64,000 nucleotides of DNA from Talinum fruticosum (Eukaryota; Streptophyta; Magnoliopsida; Caryophyllales; Talinaceae), in contig JAITYX010000141.1 in NCBI GenBank assembly GCA_021018815.1, forward strand, positions 496,001 through 560,000, written 5' to 3'. Below are positions 13,227-24,789 of this stretch, piece after piece; the first letter of the stretch is position 1; every line of letters begins with the position of its first letter. Under the pieces are notes generated by a model, which had not been told where the DNA came from, ran no database searches, and saw nothing but the letters and a program-made list of their open reading frames with translations. The position numbers and the translations under genes were made by a program.

Positions 13227-13411
13227 TTAATCTTTTGAACTTGGCTAAACTATTTTTAAACCTAAATATACCCTAAAAACCTTAAATCAAAATGGAAAAA
13301 ACTAAATTTATAAATTTATTAAATTAAAAACCTGCTTTAGCCTAACTTAAAAAATAAATCTAAAAAGTTATCAAATTCGTTATAAAAATTAAAAAAATTA
13401 GTACTAACATA

Positions 13412-16400
13412 TTAAAATTTTAACTAAACCCTATAATAATATAAAAAATAAAATTAACTAGAGAAAAGTAATTTTAATCTAACTTCTAAAAAAATTGACT
13501 AAAAATAATAAAAACGGATAGAAGAGTAATCTGAACATTAAAATACATTAAGATTCAAATAAAATTATTATAAAATTACTGAGATATTTATACTATTATT
13601 AATCAGTTTAATTCACTCTCACATTAGTTGTAACTAAAAACCTATTTATGATTTCATATAAATTTAAAAAATATATTTATGTCATAGAGATTGATGTGAA
13701 AAATTCAAAAAGTATATTGATGTCAAAAAGTATACCAAATGATTTTAAAGAAGGGATGTAATTAAGTGTAATTTTATTGAGGAAAAATTTTAGAATATAA
13801 TTAAAGGATATTCCGCTTTTGTTCAGAGCTAATTCACCAATATTTTTAACCTAAAAATCATAATCTATACTATTTCAAGTTTTGATTGGATTTTATTTTA
13901 AAATTTTAGAATTACAAACTATGTCGTCAGCTTTTCCTCTCGTGACTTCAAATTGTGCCTTTGATCGACATCTAATAAGATAATTGTCAAAGTGCATAAT
14001 TATCACGTGAATCAAGTTGTGTTGTTGATCTTTTTTTAGATAAATCGTACTTTGAGTGCGCGAACTCAAAATTATACATATTTAATTATATATTTTGGGT
14101 GGATGAATCAGATATTTCGTTAGGCGGAAAATTATGATTCTTCCTTTCCACTAAATTATATATTGCAAAAATATATCAATAACTTATGTCATTGTTTGGT
14201 TTATTGGATTGCTAAGAAAAATTGGTTGAGGTCGCTAAAGAAGAGGGTATTAGTTTCAAACTAATTTTAATTAGTGGCTCCAAGTATTAGAAGTGATTGA
14301 ACCTTTTGTGACATTGGTATTGTAATCTGATGCGCATAATTGTTTACTGAAAATAATGGTTATATGTGAGTTTTAATTCCTTTTTTCATATTTTTTGATT
14401 TGTTTAATAAGATTTGTTTAATATATGTTTGTATTGACCAAGATTTACTACTTTGATCTATGTTTATGTTATCTTTGGGATCTAATTTTTTTATTAAATT
14501 AATTAATTAAAAGAGAAACTGAAGAATTGTAATTTTTGTTTGAATTCTATATATACACGTATAATATATCTATGTATATGTTTATTTTTTAAAAATATAT
14601 TTGAATATTGAGATACACTCGTGCTTTGGATATTATGAAAGTTTGGGTGTTTGCATTGTGGTAACTAGCTTTATATGATCTTCAAATATCCAATGTATTA
14701 TCTTTAACTTGCTCAAGAGTGTTTATTTATTATGTCAAATTTTAACTTTTTATTGTGCGAGATATGACAATTTGTAATTGTGATGACACACTTTCAATTA
14801 TGTTTCGTTTAATAGTATTTGGATATGTAGTTTGAATTTTGGTAAGTTCTTTCTTTCAAAAATTTCATTGGTACATGCTCATTACATCGATAAGGGGTCG
14901 GATCACTTGAAGGAAGTCTATTGTGATTAAGGTATGAGTTTAAATTTGTTTAATGTGGTTTGCTTGGATCATGGTTTTCTCTATCTCTTCACTTATTTTC
15001 CAATTTGTGTTTATTTTGTCATTTATTGTTTACCTTATTTTTAGATAATCTTGATGTATAAGTTAGATCAAACCAAAGTTTTCAATAATTACTCAATGTT
15101 ATTTCAATCGATATCTTGCAATTGCAAAAATAATGTGCATATATTGTATGTTTATTTATCACTATGACATATTTTCTAGGTATGCATAATGTTTACTATG
15201 TCTTGCCCTTTATTTTTTTTTCTTTAAATCTTCTTGGCCCCCTTCTTTTTATTAATGTTTTATTTAATTCTTTTGTAAAGATAAATTGTTATATGGTTGA
15301 CGTATATAACCAACCTGTAGAAATATGTAACATAAGGAAAGTATCCAATATTATAGAGTGCTCTTTTGTTTGGGTTGGTTGTGGGAGGGGAGGCAATGGA
15401 AAGAATATTGAGCATGTAAGATATAACAATGGAAGGAGATAAAATTAAAATTAACACAAACATGTTATAAAATAATTTTTAAATATTTTAATATTTGAGG
15501 AAACAATTTGTCTATTACTAATCTCAACTCATGCTAGACCTTAACAAATTATAAATTAGGAAAGTGAACATACAACAATTACATACGTACTTGAGATAAA
15601 TCATTGAAATACCTACAATAATTCTTAAAATATATGATTCAAATATGTTGGAGGTCAAGACATTATGAATTAAATAATGTAAATAATATCACTTCAAATT
15701 TTGCAATTTATGTCATGTTTGAATGGATAAAAACTTAATATGCCAATTTCCGTAACAAGTAGGACTTTCAATTATTCATCTATCTCAATTTATGTATAAC
15801 ATACGGATCATTTTTTTGGTTACAAATACTATTTATTTTAATATCTTTCTAACATTGTTTATGTTACAATAGTGAAAATAAACTTGTACTAATCATGTCC
15901 TTTACAGCGATATAATTTTCAACTACTTACTCATTGCCTTTTGTTATCAAATATATTGGATGACTTCTATAATTATAGTATTTTGATTATAAATTTTATT
16001 TATAAATTTTATTGTTAAATATTTATTTTCTTAATTCATAACTTTTTAAGATATACTATATTACTCGGTGTATAACATGAGTTCACACTAGTACTTGATA
16101 GTTCTAATCATACATAGTCAAACCAATGATAGTTACATGCAATCCCAAAAACATTTATATTCAATTTCTGACTTGGACAACTGATTAGACAACATTAGTC
16201 AACTATAAGTTATAAATTTAAATTGTCCACAAGCTTAGGTTATGTGGTTTTGAGTGATAGCTCAACTTTTTTTAAAAAAGAGAAAATTTATTAATAAAAA
16301 TTCATACGGTATTTATAAAGATAATTTTTTTAATAAGAATAAATTTAAAATATTAAAATAAATTTTTATTTTGATAAAATTAATGGTAAATATACTTATG

Positions 16401-16916
16401 TTCGGCTCCATATTTGCAGCATTAATCGACCACAAACCATGTTCGACTTCAATATGTCTTTCTCCAAACATCGATGAGCTATTGTAGAACTTTCTAATTA
16501 TGTATAAATTTTAAAATTTAATAAAACTAACTCAAGACCCAAAATTCTAACCCACTAGAATTTCATCTTTTTCATTGTGTTCCTTTGTTAAGGATACTTG
16601 GGATAAAGTATTTTAGCACAAATGGCTGGATGTTAATTTAAGTCAATCGCAGAATTTATCTTTGAATGATATCTTTTATAGGGTCGGGGTTTTAAATAAA
16701 CCAAATTAAATGATCCGAATGGCTCATTTGTTATGAAGTATTTGAAAAGGTCAAAATGATATTGTCTTCAAAAATGGAAATTATATTTCTTTGGCTACAA
16801 TCTTAAAGGCGAAAGCTCTGTGGATAGAATGGAGGGTAAGAGGCGGACTAGATTTCCATTTCGATCCATATCCTAATAGTCAATCGCAGAATTAATTATT
16901 ATTTTAACTTATTGTA
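13412..16916. other. AT-rich intergenic DNA, no gene recognised
   Basis: No open frame with family resemblance and no paired repeat ends found. The frame at 15164-15442 is hydrophobic and low in complexity, and I do not call it a gene. Small relics of old elements are likely but not resolvable by eye. Confidence 0.5.
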
Positions 16917-18708
16917 TGTTATGTTACGAGAACTGGCCCGGTAATCAACATGGTCGATAAAGTGGGTCAATGGTTCGACTGGTTGGACCGTTTACCTCGA
17001 TTTAGAACAGCTTATTGATGGTTGAATTAGATTAGACTAGTCAAACCCATTATTGCAGCACGGTTAAAAAATGTCATCCATATTTGTTTTAATTATTTTC
17101 ATTTTATTTTTGTTAGCCTCGTCGATGAAAACCCAACCTCATTTGCATGCTCGGGTCGAGATCGAACTAAAGTAGAGTGGCAAAACCCATTTTAGCCCAC
17201 AAAAACCCAACCAAGTACAAAAATAGCCCAAAGTACTCTTCCTTGTGCCTGGACCAGCCTATAATCCAATTTTTTGGTCGGTCCAACCAGGTTTGGGCTC
17301 CCAACCCTAGCTCCGAACCAGCCTTGACCGCCTAACTTGAAAAAATGTAGCATTTTGACCTTCTTTCAACATCCAAGTCTGGCGCGCTTCCCTAGACCAC
17401 AAAGCTTGGTCATTTTGGTCCGACACCAGCCCATGGGTCTCTTTTAACGACGTCGTTTTGACTAGTTCAGTTTTTCGAATTTTCCTTTATCTATTTCCAA
17501 AAATTTCAACCTGGTTTATCCTTTTAACCGGTGGTTGAGGGATGAATTTAGGGTTTCCTAAATCCTAAATTTTTCTATAAATAGACGGTTCCCCGAACCC
17601 CCATTTCACACACTAGTTTCAACCATTTGCTACCTAATTTATGCTGAAACTCTCTCCCACTCTCTCTTCTCTACTCTCCTTCACTTATACCACATAATTT
17701 CTTTTCTAAAATCTCACAAAGAAAGCCTTCATTTTTGCCTTTGTTTGCTCACTCCAACCTACAATTACTCAGCTACAATCCGGTCAAGATCCGATCCTAT
17801 TAGGTGGGTCAACTCGAGGGGGTCATTCCATTCATCCGGAGTTTGTTTTGTACTTTATTTAAATCCAATTGTTTATTGCTTTCGTATTGTAGATTTTTGA
17901 GTTGTAATTTCATTTAGTTTCCATCGCATCCAATGTAATTTTTATTTACTCGCTTTCGTTTATTTGTTTTTTTAATGCTTTATTTATCACTTTACATCTT
18001 GTTTTGAGTGCTTTTATTTCGCCTTTTTATGTTGAACGTTTGTTTTCTTTAACCTGATTATAGTTCACCTATCTAATTGATAGAGATTGTTTTTATGATA
18101 GGTGGATTGAAGAGTGTCCCTCTTCATTTTGTACCTTTACCCCCAAACATCGGATCATTGGTTTGAGGCTAGTGGAGTCCCTTTTAAAATATTTCTTAAT
18201 TTTGAATTTTTGCTTAAGTAAACTCAAAATAAGGGAAGTGATTCTTTATTTTTGATAGTTTTCGTTTCAAAACCGACAATCTATTTTAGTTTAAAAATTG
18301 CATCTTTTTACGTAATTTAGAAAAATTAGAAATTTAGTCGATGATCCAAGCCAACCGATCGGGACTCGTCTTGGCAGTCTAGACTAGATGACCAGGTGCT
18401 GGATAGTAATTTTGATGGCCGACCGTAGCCCCCAAATTATTGTCCGGCTCGGCTCCTACTTAGGCAATTTCGGCTGCCTAGTCCGGTAGAGCTTTGCGGC
18501 AGTAATTTTCCTATTGTAATCTTTCCGTATGAAAAAGGTATCCCGAAAATTGTGAACTATTTCGAAAGTTAAACGATTATTAAAAATTGTCAATCAACCC
18601 CTTCAAAAACCAAAAGCCTTATTGTACGCTTTGATAAGCATACTCTCACGTGAAGCCGACATTCATGGGAAAATACGACCTCGTTCGGCGCGGGTCGTGG
18701 TTCCTACA
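16917..18708 (+). mobile_element. 5' LTR of Gypsy element D (Tat/Ogre-like); left end approximate
   Basis: The right end is firm: it finishes GTGGTTCCTACA and is followed after one base by a primer-binding-like sequence. The same GTGGTTCCT end is seen, reversed, in the three AB-type LTRs. A TATA box lies at 17576, with a T/C-rich leader downstream. The left end is a guess at a TG-starting word where the base composition changes. No partner LTR lies in the window. Confidence 0.65.
17576..17584 (+). promoter_or_regulatory. TATA box of the D LTR
   Basis: TATAAATAG preceded by CTTTTTC-like sequence and followed by a CT-rich tract (CTCTCCCACTCTCTC, about 17650), the usual layout of a plant LTR promoter. 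Confidence 0.65.
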
Positions 18709-18709
18709 A

Positions 18710-18726
18710 TGGACAACTCGACTAGG
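18710..18726 (+). other. Primer binding site of element D
   Basis: TGGACAACTCGACTAGG one base after the LTR end is a diverged form of the TGGC(A/G)ACTCCACYGG word that follows the LTR in element AB and in Tat/Ogre elements generally. Confidence 0.6.
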
Positions 18727-20159
18727 AAAATTTATTAAGATGGTGAGATTTTAAAGTCACATTTGTGAGTTTTTACTGTGTTGGCATTAGGCATCTTTGC
18801 ATCTCTTTTTAGACAACTATTATTTAAGTCCCATACCATAGGGGACAAAATTTTCGGACTATAAGTCACCATATTTATTTGACTTAGAATTTCCTTGTGA
18901 GCATACAACTTTTGTGGTTTAGGTTGGAACTTCATTCGCATGCTTGAATGTGTGTAGTTGCCTTTTGTTATTTGATACTTCTCTTTGAGCCTTTAGCAGT
19001 TTAGCCCAGCTCGAACCAGCTTCATAATTCTTGCATTGGTGGAAAATGAAAAATATAATAAAACTTTGAGTCAATCCTTTTTGCATTTTAGCCAACTGAA
19101 AATTTTCTTTCCTTCCCCTTTAGGTCAGTCCATATCTCGTATTCTAAGTCACAAAGTTTCTTTTTAGAGGTCTGTCCATTCATTCCTCCCATATATCAAG
19201 AAAAAGGAAGCGGATGAAATTCAATGGGCCTAGACGGCGCCGGCCAGCCTAGTTCCTTCCTCAAGTCGGGCCTCGCTTCTAGGACCCTTTCTTTGTTTTA
19301 GTTATTTTGGTCCTTTTTTTTTACGTTTTGTTTTGCATTTAGCCAAAAAAACAAACCATCTCATTTAAAGGTGAGCCGAATTTGTTTTTGTATTAGTCCA
19401 AAATAAATTTTTTCCCTTTTCATAGGTCGGTCCATTTTTGCGTACTTCGCAAAAAATATGCATTAATTTTTTTAAGGATTATTTTGCATTTCGTTGGTCC
19501 TCATTTTTATGTGTATAAAAAAAGATCACGTCATTTTCCCTTTTAAGATCAATTACTTCCTCAGGTTTAGCACTTACGCCCCATATCCCCAAAATTATTT
19601 GCTCGCTAGTCCATAGCACCTGTTCTTGTGGGCCGGAAGATAGGGAGCCTTTTGGAACTAGGTATCGCTGAATCGGGTACCAAATGGTTAGAGAGATTAA
19701 GTAAAGAGTCCACTTCAACTGCAGAGTGTATTGAATCCCGGTTCGTCCAATGCCTGGTGCACTCAACATCGCAGTGCGTCCAACGCAGTGCACTTAACAC
19801 CAGTCCCCCAAGCCGATACGATCAACACCGATATGTCACCTTTATACGAGATCGAAACACAACCCTACTCCATAAATGGCCGAGGAACCATAATCATCTG
19901 CTACTCGTGTCCTTGATTAATGACTCTATCGTGAAAATGGAAGCCAAAATTAAGCTTCGAGGATAAAAAGAATGAATCCATGCCTAAAACCCTGGACCTA
20001 ATACTCAAGACATTGAGGCATAATGTCAAGTCCGATGGGAATGATGGAAGAAAAAGGATGAAGAAAAGGAAGACGAGGAAGAAATCCCTAAACCTAGATT
20101 TGATCCACAAATAAATCAAATATAAAGAATGTTGTGAGAGTCCTCCCTTTTCAAAACCC
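18727..20159 (+). other. Leader and degenerate 5' internal region of element D
   Basis: This stretch lies between the primer binding site and recognisable gag. It has no long open frame. It holds T-rich and GC-rich patches (CGGCGCCGGCC near 19238) and probably a decayed gag N-terminus or untranslated leader. Confidence 0.45.
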
Positions 20160-20277
20160 ACAACTATGAACTTGCGGGATTCACTTTAATCCCGAAAGGA
20201 AAATTGCCTCCTAATTTTACTATGCTTGACATTAAATTCCATGGTTCAAAAAATCCCTACCATTATGTAAGAAAATT
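20160..20277 (+). pseudogene. Gag of element D, N-terminal-side fragment, interrupted by the CACTA transposon
   Basis: The plus frame reads ELAGFTLIPKGKL, then TMLDIKFHGSKNPYHYVRKF, and matches the AB gag at 36545-36727 (GFTLIPKSKL, TMPDIKFKGSENPHHHVRNF). This is the retrotransposon gag domain of the Tat/Ogre branch, which forms the virus-like particle core. It stops at the CACTA insertion and resumes in frame at 44297 (RVMTLKNMPEDTYHVIF). No intact gag remains. Confidence 0.85.
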
Positions 20278-20280
20278 CAC

Positions 20281-20633
20281 TACTACAGGAACCACTTTTA
20301 ACTATCTGTTCAAAACGACCTTTAACTATGGTTATCAGGCGTCGTATATGTGGCTGTCATTGTAGATAGACATCTTTGACTACGGTTCAAAACCGTATTA
20401 AAAGAAGGCCTATGACGACGGTTCTTTTGAACAACCATCGTTATGAGTCCACATATAATGACAGTTTTACAAGTGAACCATCGTCATAGGTGGACCTATA
20501 GCGATGGTTCCTCAAAAGAACCGTCGTCATAGGATGACCTATAACGACAGCTTCTTCAAAAGAACCGTTGTCATAGGTCCGGCCAGGACCTATTACTATG
20601 ATTGTTCCTTAAGAACCGTAGTAATAGGTCTGA
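20281..20633. repeat. Left subterminal repeat array of the CACTA element
   Basis: Several units in both orientations share CCTATxxCGACGGTTCTT and its complement AAGAACCGTCGTCATAGG, with GAACC(A/G)TCGTCATAGG variants. Arrays like this bind the transposase (TNPA-type) in En/Spm elements. Inverted pairs within the array could form hairpins. Confidence 0.85.
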
Positions 20634-21133
20634 ATTTTTTATATAATTTTTATTGTGTTTACTTGCCCTTTGTACAGTACAAAATAACAATATATACAAC
20701 CATTTACAAACTCTTTCATGTATATACAACCATAATCCAATAGTCTTGACCACAATGTATACAAACCAACAGATTCATCACATATTTGTATACGGTACAT
20801 ATAAAAAGATAGTGTAAAAATATATATTATACCTATGCAATTGTGTACCTATGTACATATACACCTATAACTCGTATGGCTATTAAAATCACAAACTCAT
20901 ATATACCTATGTCTTTATACGGTTATATACAAACTTTACCCAACCTTGTACTAACTCATTGAGCACATCATTTATATAGGGAGTGGGGGCATCTTTCATG
21001 GGAAATATTGTGACCAATGTCTGTAAAAGACATATTAATTAATTAGGTTAAGTACAAGTGTTAATCAAGCTAAAAAGAACATTACAAAAATTTAATTTTT
21101 TCATAATCAAATACAAGTGCAAGTGCAAGTTAC
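20634..21133. other. AT-rich CACTA arm downstream of the Ulp1 gene
   Basis: Rich in TATAxACC/GTATAT words with no coding similarity. It is probably the 3' untranslated or terminal region of the minus-strand gene. Confidence 0.5.
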
Positions 21134-21735
21134 CTCTTTGGGAGTAGGTTCATTTACATAGAGTTGGGTGACAATCTCTTTCATGTATTGGTAGAAGCCG
21201 CATTGCACGCTTCGTAGTTGTTTATGGCACTACATTAAGTAAAATAGATTTCCAACACAATTTGAATTAATTAGTACCTACTTTATGTAACTAGCAAGAA
21301 ACATGAAATGAAAAAATTAATAAAACAGACTCTAAGTAAAAGAACCTCATCGTTACGGAGACAATTTGTTTGGTTTCATATGTAAGTCTATCAAGCCTCC
21401 CTTACAATAATAATGTGATAGAGCACTATTTTTCAGTCGTAAAAATAAAATTCAAATTAGACATACAATTGAAAAGAATAATAATTAACAAAAAAGCATA
21501 AAATAATTAAGGTATAAACTCACTTATTGAGTATGTTTTTGATAACTTTCTTCACGGTATTACCCGGAGGATCAAGCCGATACGCGACATTATCCCTAGA
21601 AAATATGGCAACAAGCATCCAATGTTAGCTACACCGACAAAAATAACATATTTATAAGTATGTAGAACACCATAAAACTTCAATTGTATGTTGCATGATA
21701 CTTACCCCTCAATGAATGGCACCAAGAAACATATT
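21134..21735 (-). pseudogene. Ulp1-like (C48) cysteine protease, C-terminal exons of the CACTA gene
   Basis: Minus-strand order: 21735-21716 encodes CFLVPFIEG then donor GTAAGT; 21628-21524 encodes HWMLVAIFSRDNVAYRLDPP; a middle exon lies near 21395-21345 (RLTYETKQIVSV); 21229-21134 encodes RSVQCGFYQYMKEIV. His of HWML, Asp of LDPP and Cys of QCGFY form the catalytic triad of Ulp1/SENP proteases, which process or remove SUMO. All three residues are present. A TAA immediately precedes the catalytic His, so the reading is broken. The N-terminal half lies at 40490-43148, displaced by element AB. Such protease genes are known passengers of plant CACTA and Mutator elements. Confidence 0.82.
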
Positions 21736-21741
21736 TTGGAG

Positions 21742-23711
21742 TGCATAGGAACCACGGCCGGTAGATCCGGGCCGAGCTTCCCACGTACCTTGGCCTAAGA
21801 GTTTTTTGAAAAGATGGAAAATGATATTAAAGGTTTAAAAGATGAATTTTAAAAAGTCGGGATTGATCTCTTATTAAGAGTTATCAAATTTTATTAAGTC
21901 AAATTTAAAGGATTAAATCAGATTGAATTGATTGGCGTTTTATTAACTATTTTATTTTATAAATTATTTTTAAGAATTCTCGGGATATTATCTGCTAATT
22001 AAAGAATAAAATGATTAGAAATTAGGGTTCTCGTCCTAAGGCTTTAAGGACGGACCGGTGTGAAAACAATGGTCCGGACCCAAGCCTCGACTGTTGACCA
22101 CCGGTGTAGGCGGAAGCCTCGCACTTGGCGGTCACGAGCGCCAGCTAGGGGCCTGGGCCGAGACAGTCAGCCTTGGCCTCTAGCCTGACGGATAGATCTA
22201 GATCTCTTTTTTTAACCCTACAATCGAAATTAATCGAGATGCATTTTTAATAAGAATAAAGAAAAAGAGGAGTCACCAGTCGGTTTTAGGAGAAAAACTA
22301 ACAAAAAACAAAATAAAATTTGCTCCTCCGATCTTAGTATGGAAAATTAAGATTGAAAAAGGCTTAAAGTGACTCCATTGGTCTTTGAACCGAGAATCGG
22401 ATTCGGGGACGAGGGTACAAAACGTAGGGAAAACCCTTCCATTCTCGCCCGTCCGAAGATGACCATAACTAGTTTGAGTAGTATACTAAAAGAACGTGCT
22501 AAACACAAACATACAACATGCTAAGTGAAAATAATAAGCAACCAAACATAATTAAAGGAAAGCGATAAAGAAAACAAGTAAAGAAAGCGAGTAAAGAAAG
22601 TAAAAGCGAAAAGGGAAAGAAAAGCGAAAACTAAAAGATTACATCGGGCGGGGATGAATTAAAAACAATTACATCTCTTCGATCCACAATATAGAAAGTG
22701 ATAAATAAAACATAAATTAAGTGATCGTTTGAAGACCGAATGATTGCCCTCGGGTTGTCCCACTTTGCTCGATCTAAATCTTTATACTTGGATCTCTTGA
22801 TGCGACGACAACAAATCAAAGATAGGAGGGCTCTTTTATGTGTTTTGAAAAGGCGAGTTTATGAGGAATGAGAAAGATCAACTGAATGAATGCTCGGAGA
22901 TCATAATAACTAAATATTCTTTGCTCTTTGTAAGGATTCGAGTGGCGAATTGTAAAGAGAAGCTATTTGAAAATGCTTTTCAGTAGAGTAACGTTTAGGA
23001 AAAGATATTTTAACTCATTTTAGTAACGTAGCGCTAAGGAAATGACTTCGGGTTGCTCTTGGCTAGCTATCCAAACAACCGAAAATAAACCGAGCCGTAA
23101 TATCTTAAGATTAAACTTGATAAAGCAAGGGTAAAACCAGATAGAACTAGGTTCGGGAGCCGGTCACCCGGTGTGCCTAGCGTTTCGTGCCCTAGAGTGT
23201 TTCCAAAGGAGTCTCCAAGCCGAACACAACGTTTTACTTAAAAATCCAAGGTTGCGGGCATCGGTTATGAAGTAGTTTTGGGGGAAAAGCTCCTAGTCTC
23301 ATGTGGATCTGTTTTATGGAGCTTAAACGTAGCACTTTGATGCTCGTGATCATGAAATGCAATGTTTTAACGCTATCTTTAGGTCTTAAACTCCTTGTTG
23401 ATTGGACAAAAGTAAAATGCAATATTTTGAACTTGAAATTTCCCAAGTACACGACACTCGGACTCTGTTGTCTCCGAAGGCTTGGTCCGGTTCTTGGATC
23501 GTCCGAAGAAAAGGGGATTTTCGGATCGACCTTTGGCAAAAGGCTATTTATTTAGTGTTGGGGCTTCTTTGTGGTTTATCGGCTTCGTCGCACCAATCAA
23601 ACACAGTCCACGATCCAAATCCTCAAACAAGACTCGGGATTTCATCGTCGGGCCAATAGGATAAAATATAAAATTAAAGAGATAAGAGATGACACTTTTT
23701 AGGTGTCTACA
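21742..23711 (-). repeat. 3' LTR of element AB (LTR A)
   Basis: On the minus strand it begins TGTAGACACCTAAAAAGTGT and ends GTGGTTCCTATGCA. It aligns along its length with LTR B. Compared with B it lacks 60 bp that include the TATA box, deleted at about 23040 between AAAT repeats. It retains a roughly 50-bp stretch near 22660 that B has lost. Confidence 0.9.
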
Positions 23712-23735
23712 GTTAGCACCCACTTTGACCGAGCC
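23712..23735 (-). other. Polypurine tract of element AB
   Basis: Immediately inside the 3' LTR the minus strand reads AAAGTGGGTGCTAAC before TGTAGACACC, the plus-strand priming tract usual for Tat elements. The equivalent AAAGTAGGGGCTAAC adjoins LTR C at 48694. Confidence 0.75.
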
Positions 23736-23919
23736 TAAAAGGTGAAGAGTCAAAGTAGACACTAAAGGGTAGTTACCTTGATTTTTGATATTAGATATTG
23801 TGTAATGTTTGGAGTTGGTTGTAGTCAAATCTTAACTCCAAAAAATAGGGTCCGAACTTGATCGTGATGAATACATTCGAAGTCCGATAAGAAAGTCCAA
23901 AGCTTGGCCTAAAGCTTGG

Positions 23920-24722
23920 TATATTTTGATGCTTGAAACATCAATCGATCTTTGATTTGAGGCTTGGCTGAATAATCTATTTTACTAACATACTTGTCAT
24001 TGGATAATCAAATTGACAAAAGTTCGAGTGTTTTACTTGAATGATTCAAGTAGAAAATAGTATGAAAAATCTTATCCGAAAAAGGTGTTTGGTGGGTCCA
24101 AGAATTCCCACTTGCATGTATAAGATGCCAAGGAGTCACATGTCGTGGTTGATGGGACTCCACAAGCTAGGCCACCAGCTAGGGCTGCAAAGTTGTCACC
24201 GATGAGACACCACGGTTCCTCTTGGCCGTCGTCGGCCAGCCTTTGGCGAGCTTATCCCTGGCGTGCTTCTGCTGGATTCCCTTGGTTTCCCACTACTTGT
24301 TTGACTCTTGTTTTGATTATGCACGATATATTTGATGCTGAAACTTCAATCGATCTCCGATTTGAAGCTTGGCTGAATAATCTGTTGTACTAACATACTT
24401 GTCATTGAATAATCGAATTGACAAAAGTTTAGTGTTTTACCCGAATGATTTAGTAGAAAACAATCGAAAAAACTGAAAAAGGTGATTGGTGGGTCCGAGA
24501 ATTTCCACTTGCATGTATAAGATGCCAAGGAGTCACATGTCGCGGTTGATGGGACACCACAAGCTAGGCCACCAGCTAGGGTTGCAAAGTTGTCGCCGAT
24601 GGGACACCACGGTTCCTTGTGGTCGTCGTCGGCCGGCCTTTGGCGAGCTTAGCCCTTAGCGTGCTTCTGCTGGATTCCCTTGTTCTCCCACTACTTGTTT
24701 GACTCTTGTCTTGATTATGCAT
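23920..24722 (+). repeat. Tandem duplication of about 400 bp in the AB 3' UTR
   Basis: Copy 1 is 23920-24327 and copy 2 is 24328-24722. Both contain TGATGCTGAAAC-like starts, GGCTTGGCTGAATAATCT, TGCATGTATAAGATGCCAAG, GGTTGATGGGAC and TTGTTTGACTCTTG. Identity is about 90 percent. Tat/Ogre 3' UTRs are known to generate tandem repeats. Confidence 0.92.
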
Positions 24723-24789
24723 GGTTTTTTGCCCATTTTCTTGCTGCCTTTCATTCTTGCTTGCTTGTTTCTTGATAAATCTTGAATGT

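Larger units (their letters stand above)
12577..13411 (+). repeat. Direct tandem duplication of a unit of about 415 bp, each copy with a TAA microsatellite
   Basis: Copy 1 is about 12583-12999 and copy 2 about 13000-13411. Shared landmarks in order: GAAATGGTGGC, GAATTTAGGAGT or AAATTTAGGAGT, AAAGGTTTCCACTC, the TAA array, TTGGCTAAACTATTTTTAAA and AAAAGTTATCAAATT. Identity is about 85-90 percent by eye. The TCTATACTAATATA-like words at the edges recall plant Helitron ends, but I could not confirm a CTRR end with a hairpin. Confidence 0.8.

Noticed and set aside
13041..13238. Open frame ending in a long run of isoleucine
   Set aside because: It is the TAA microsatellite read in one frame.
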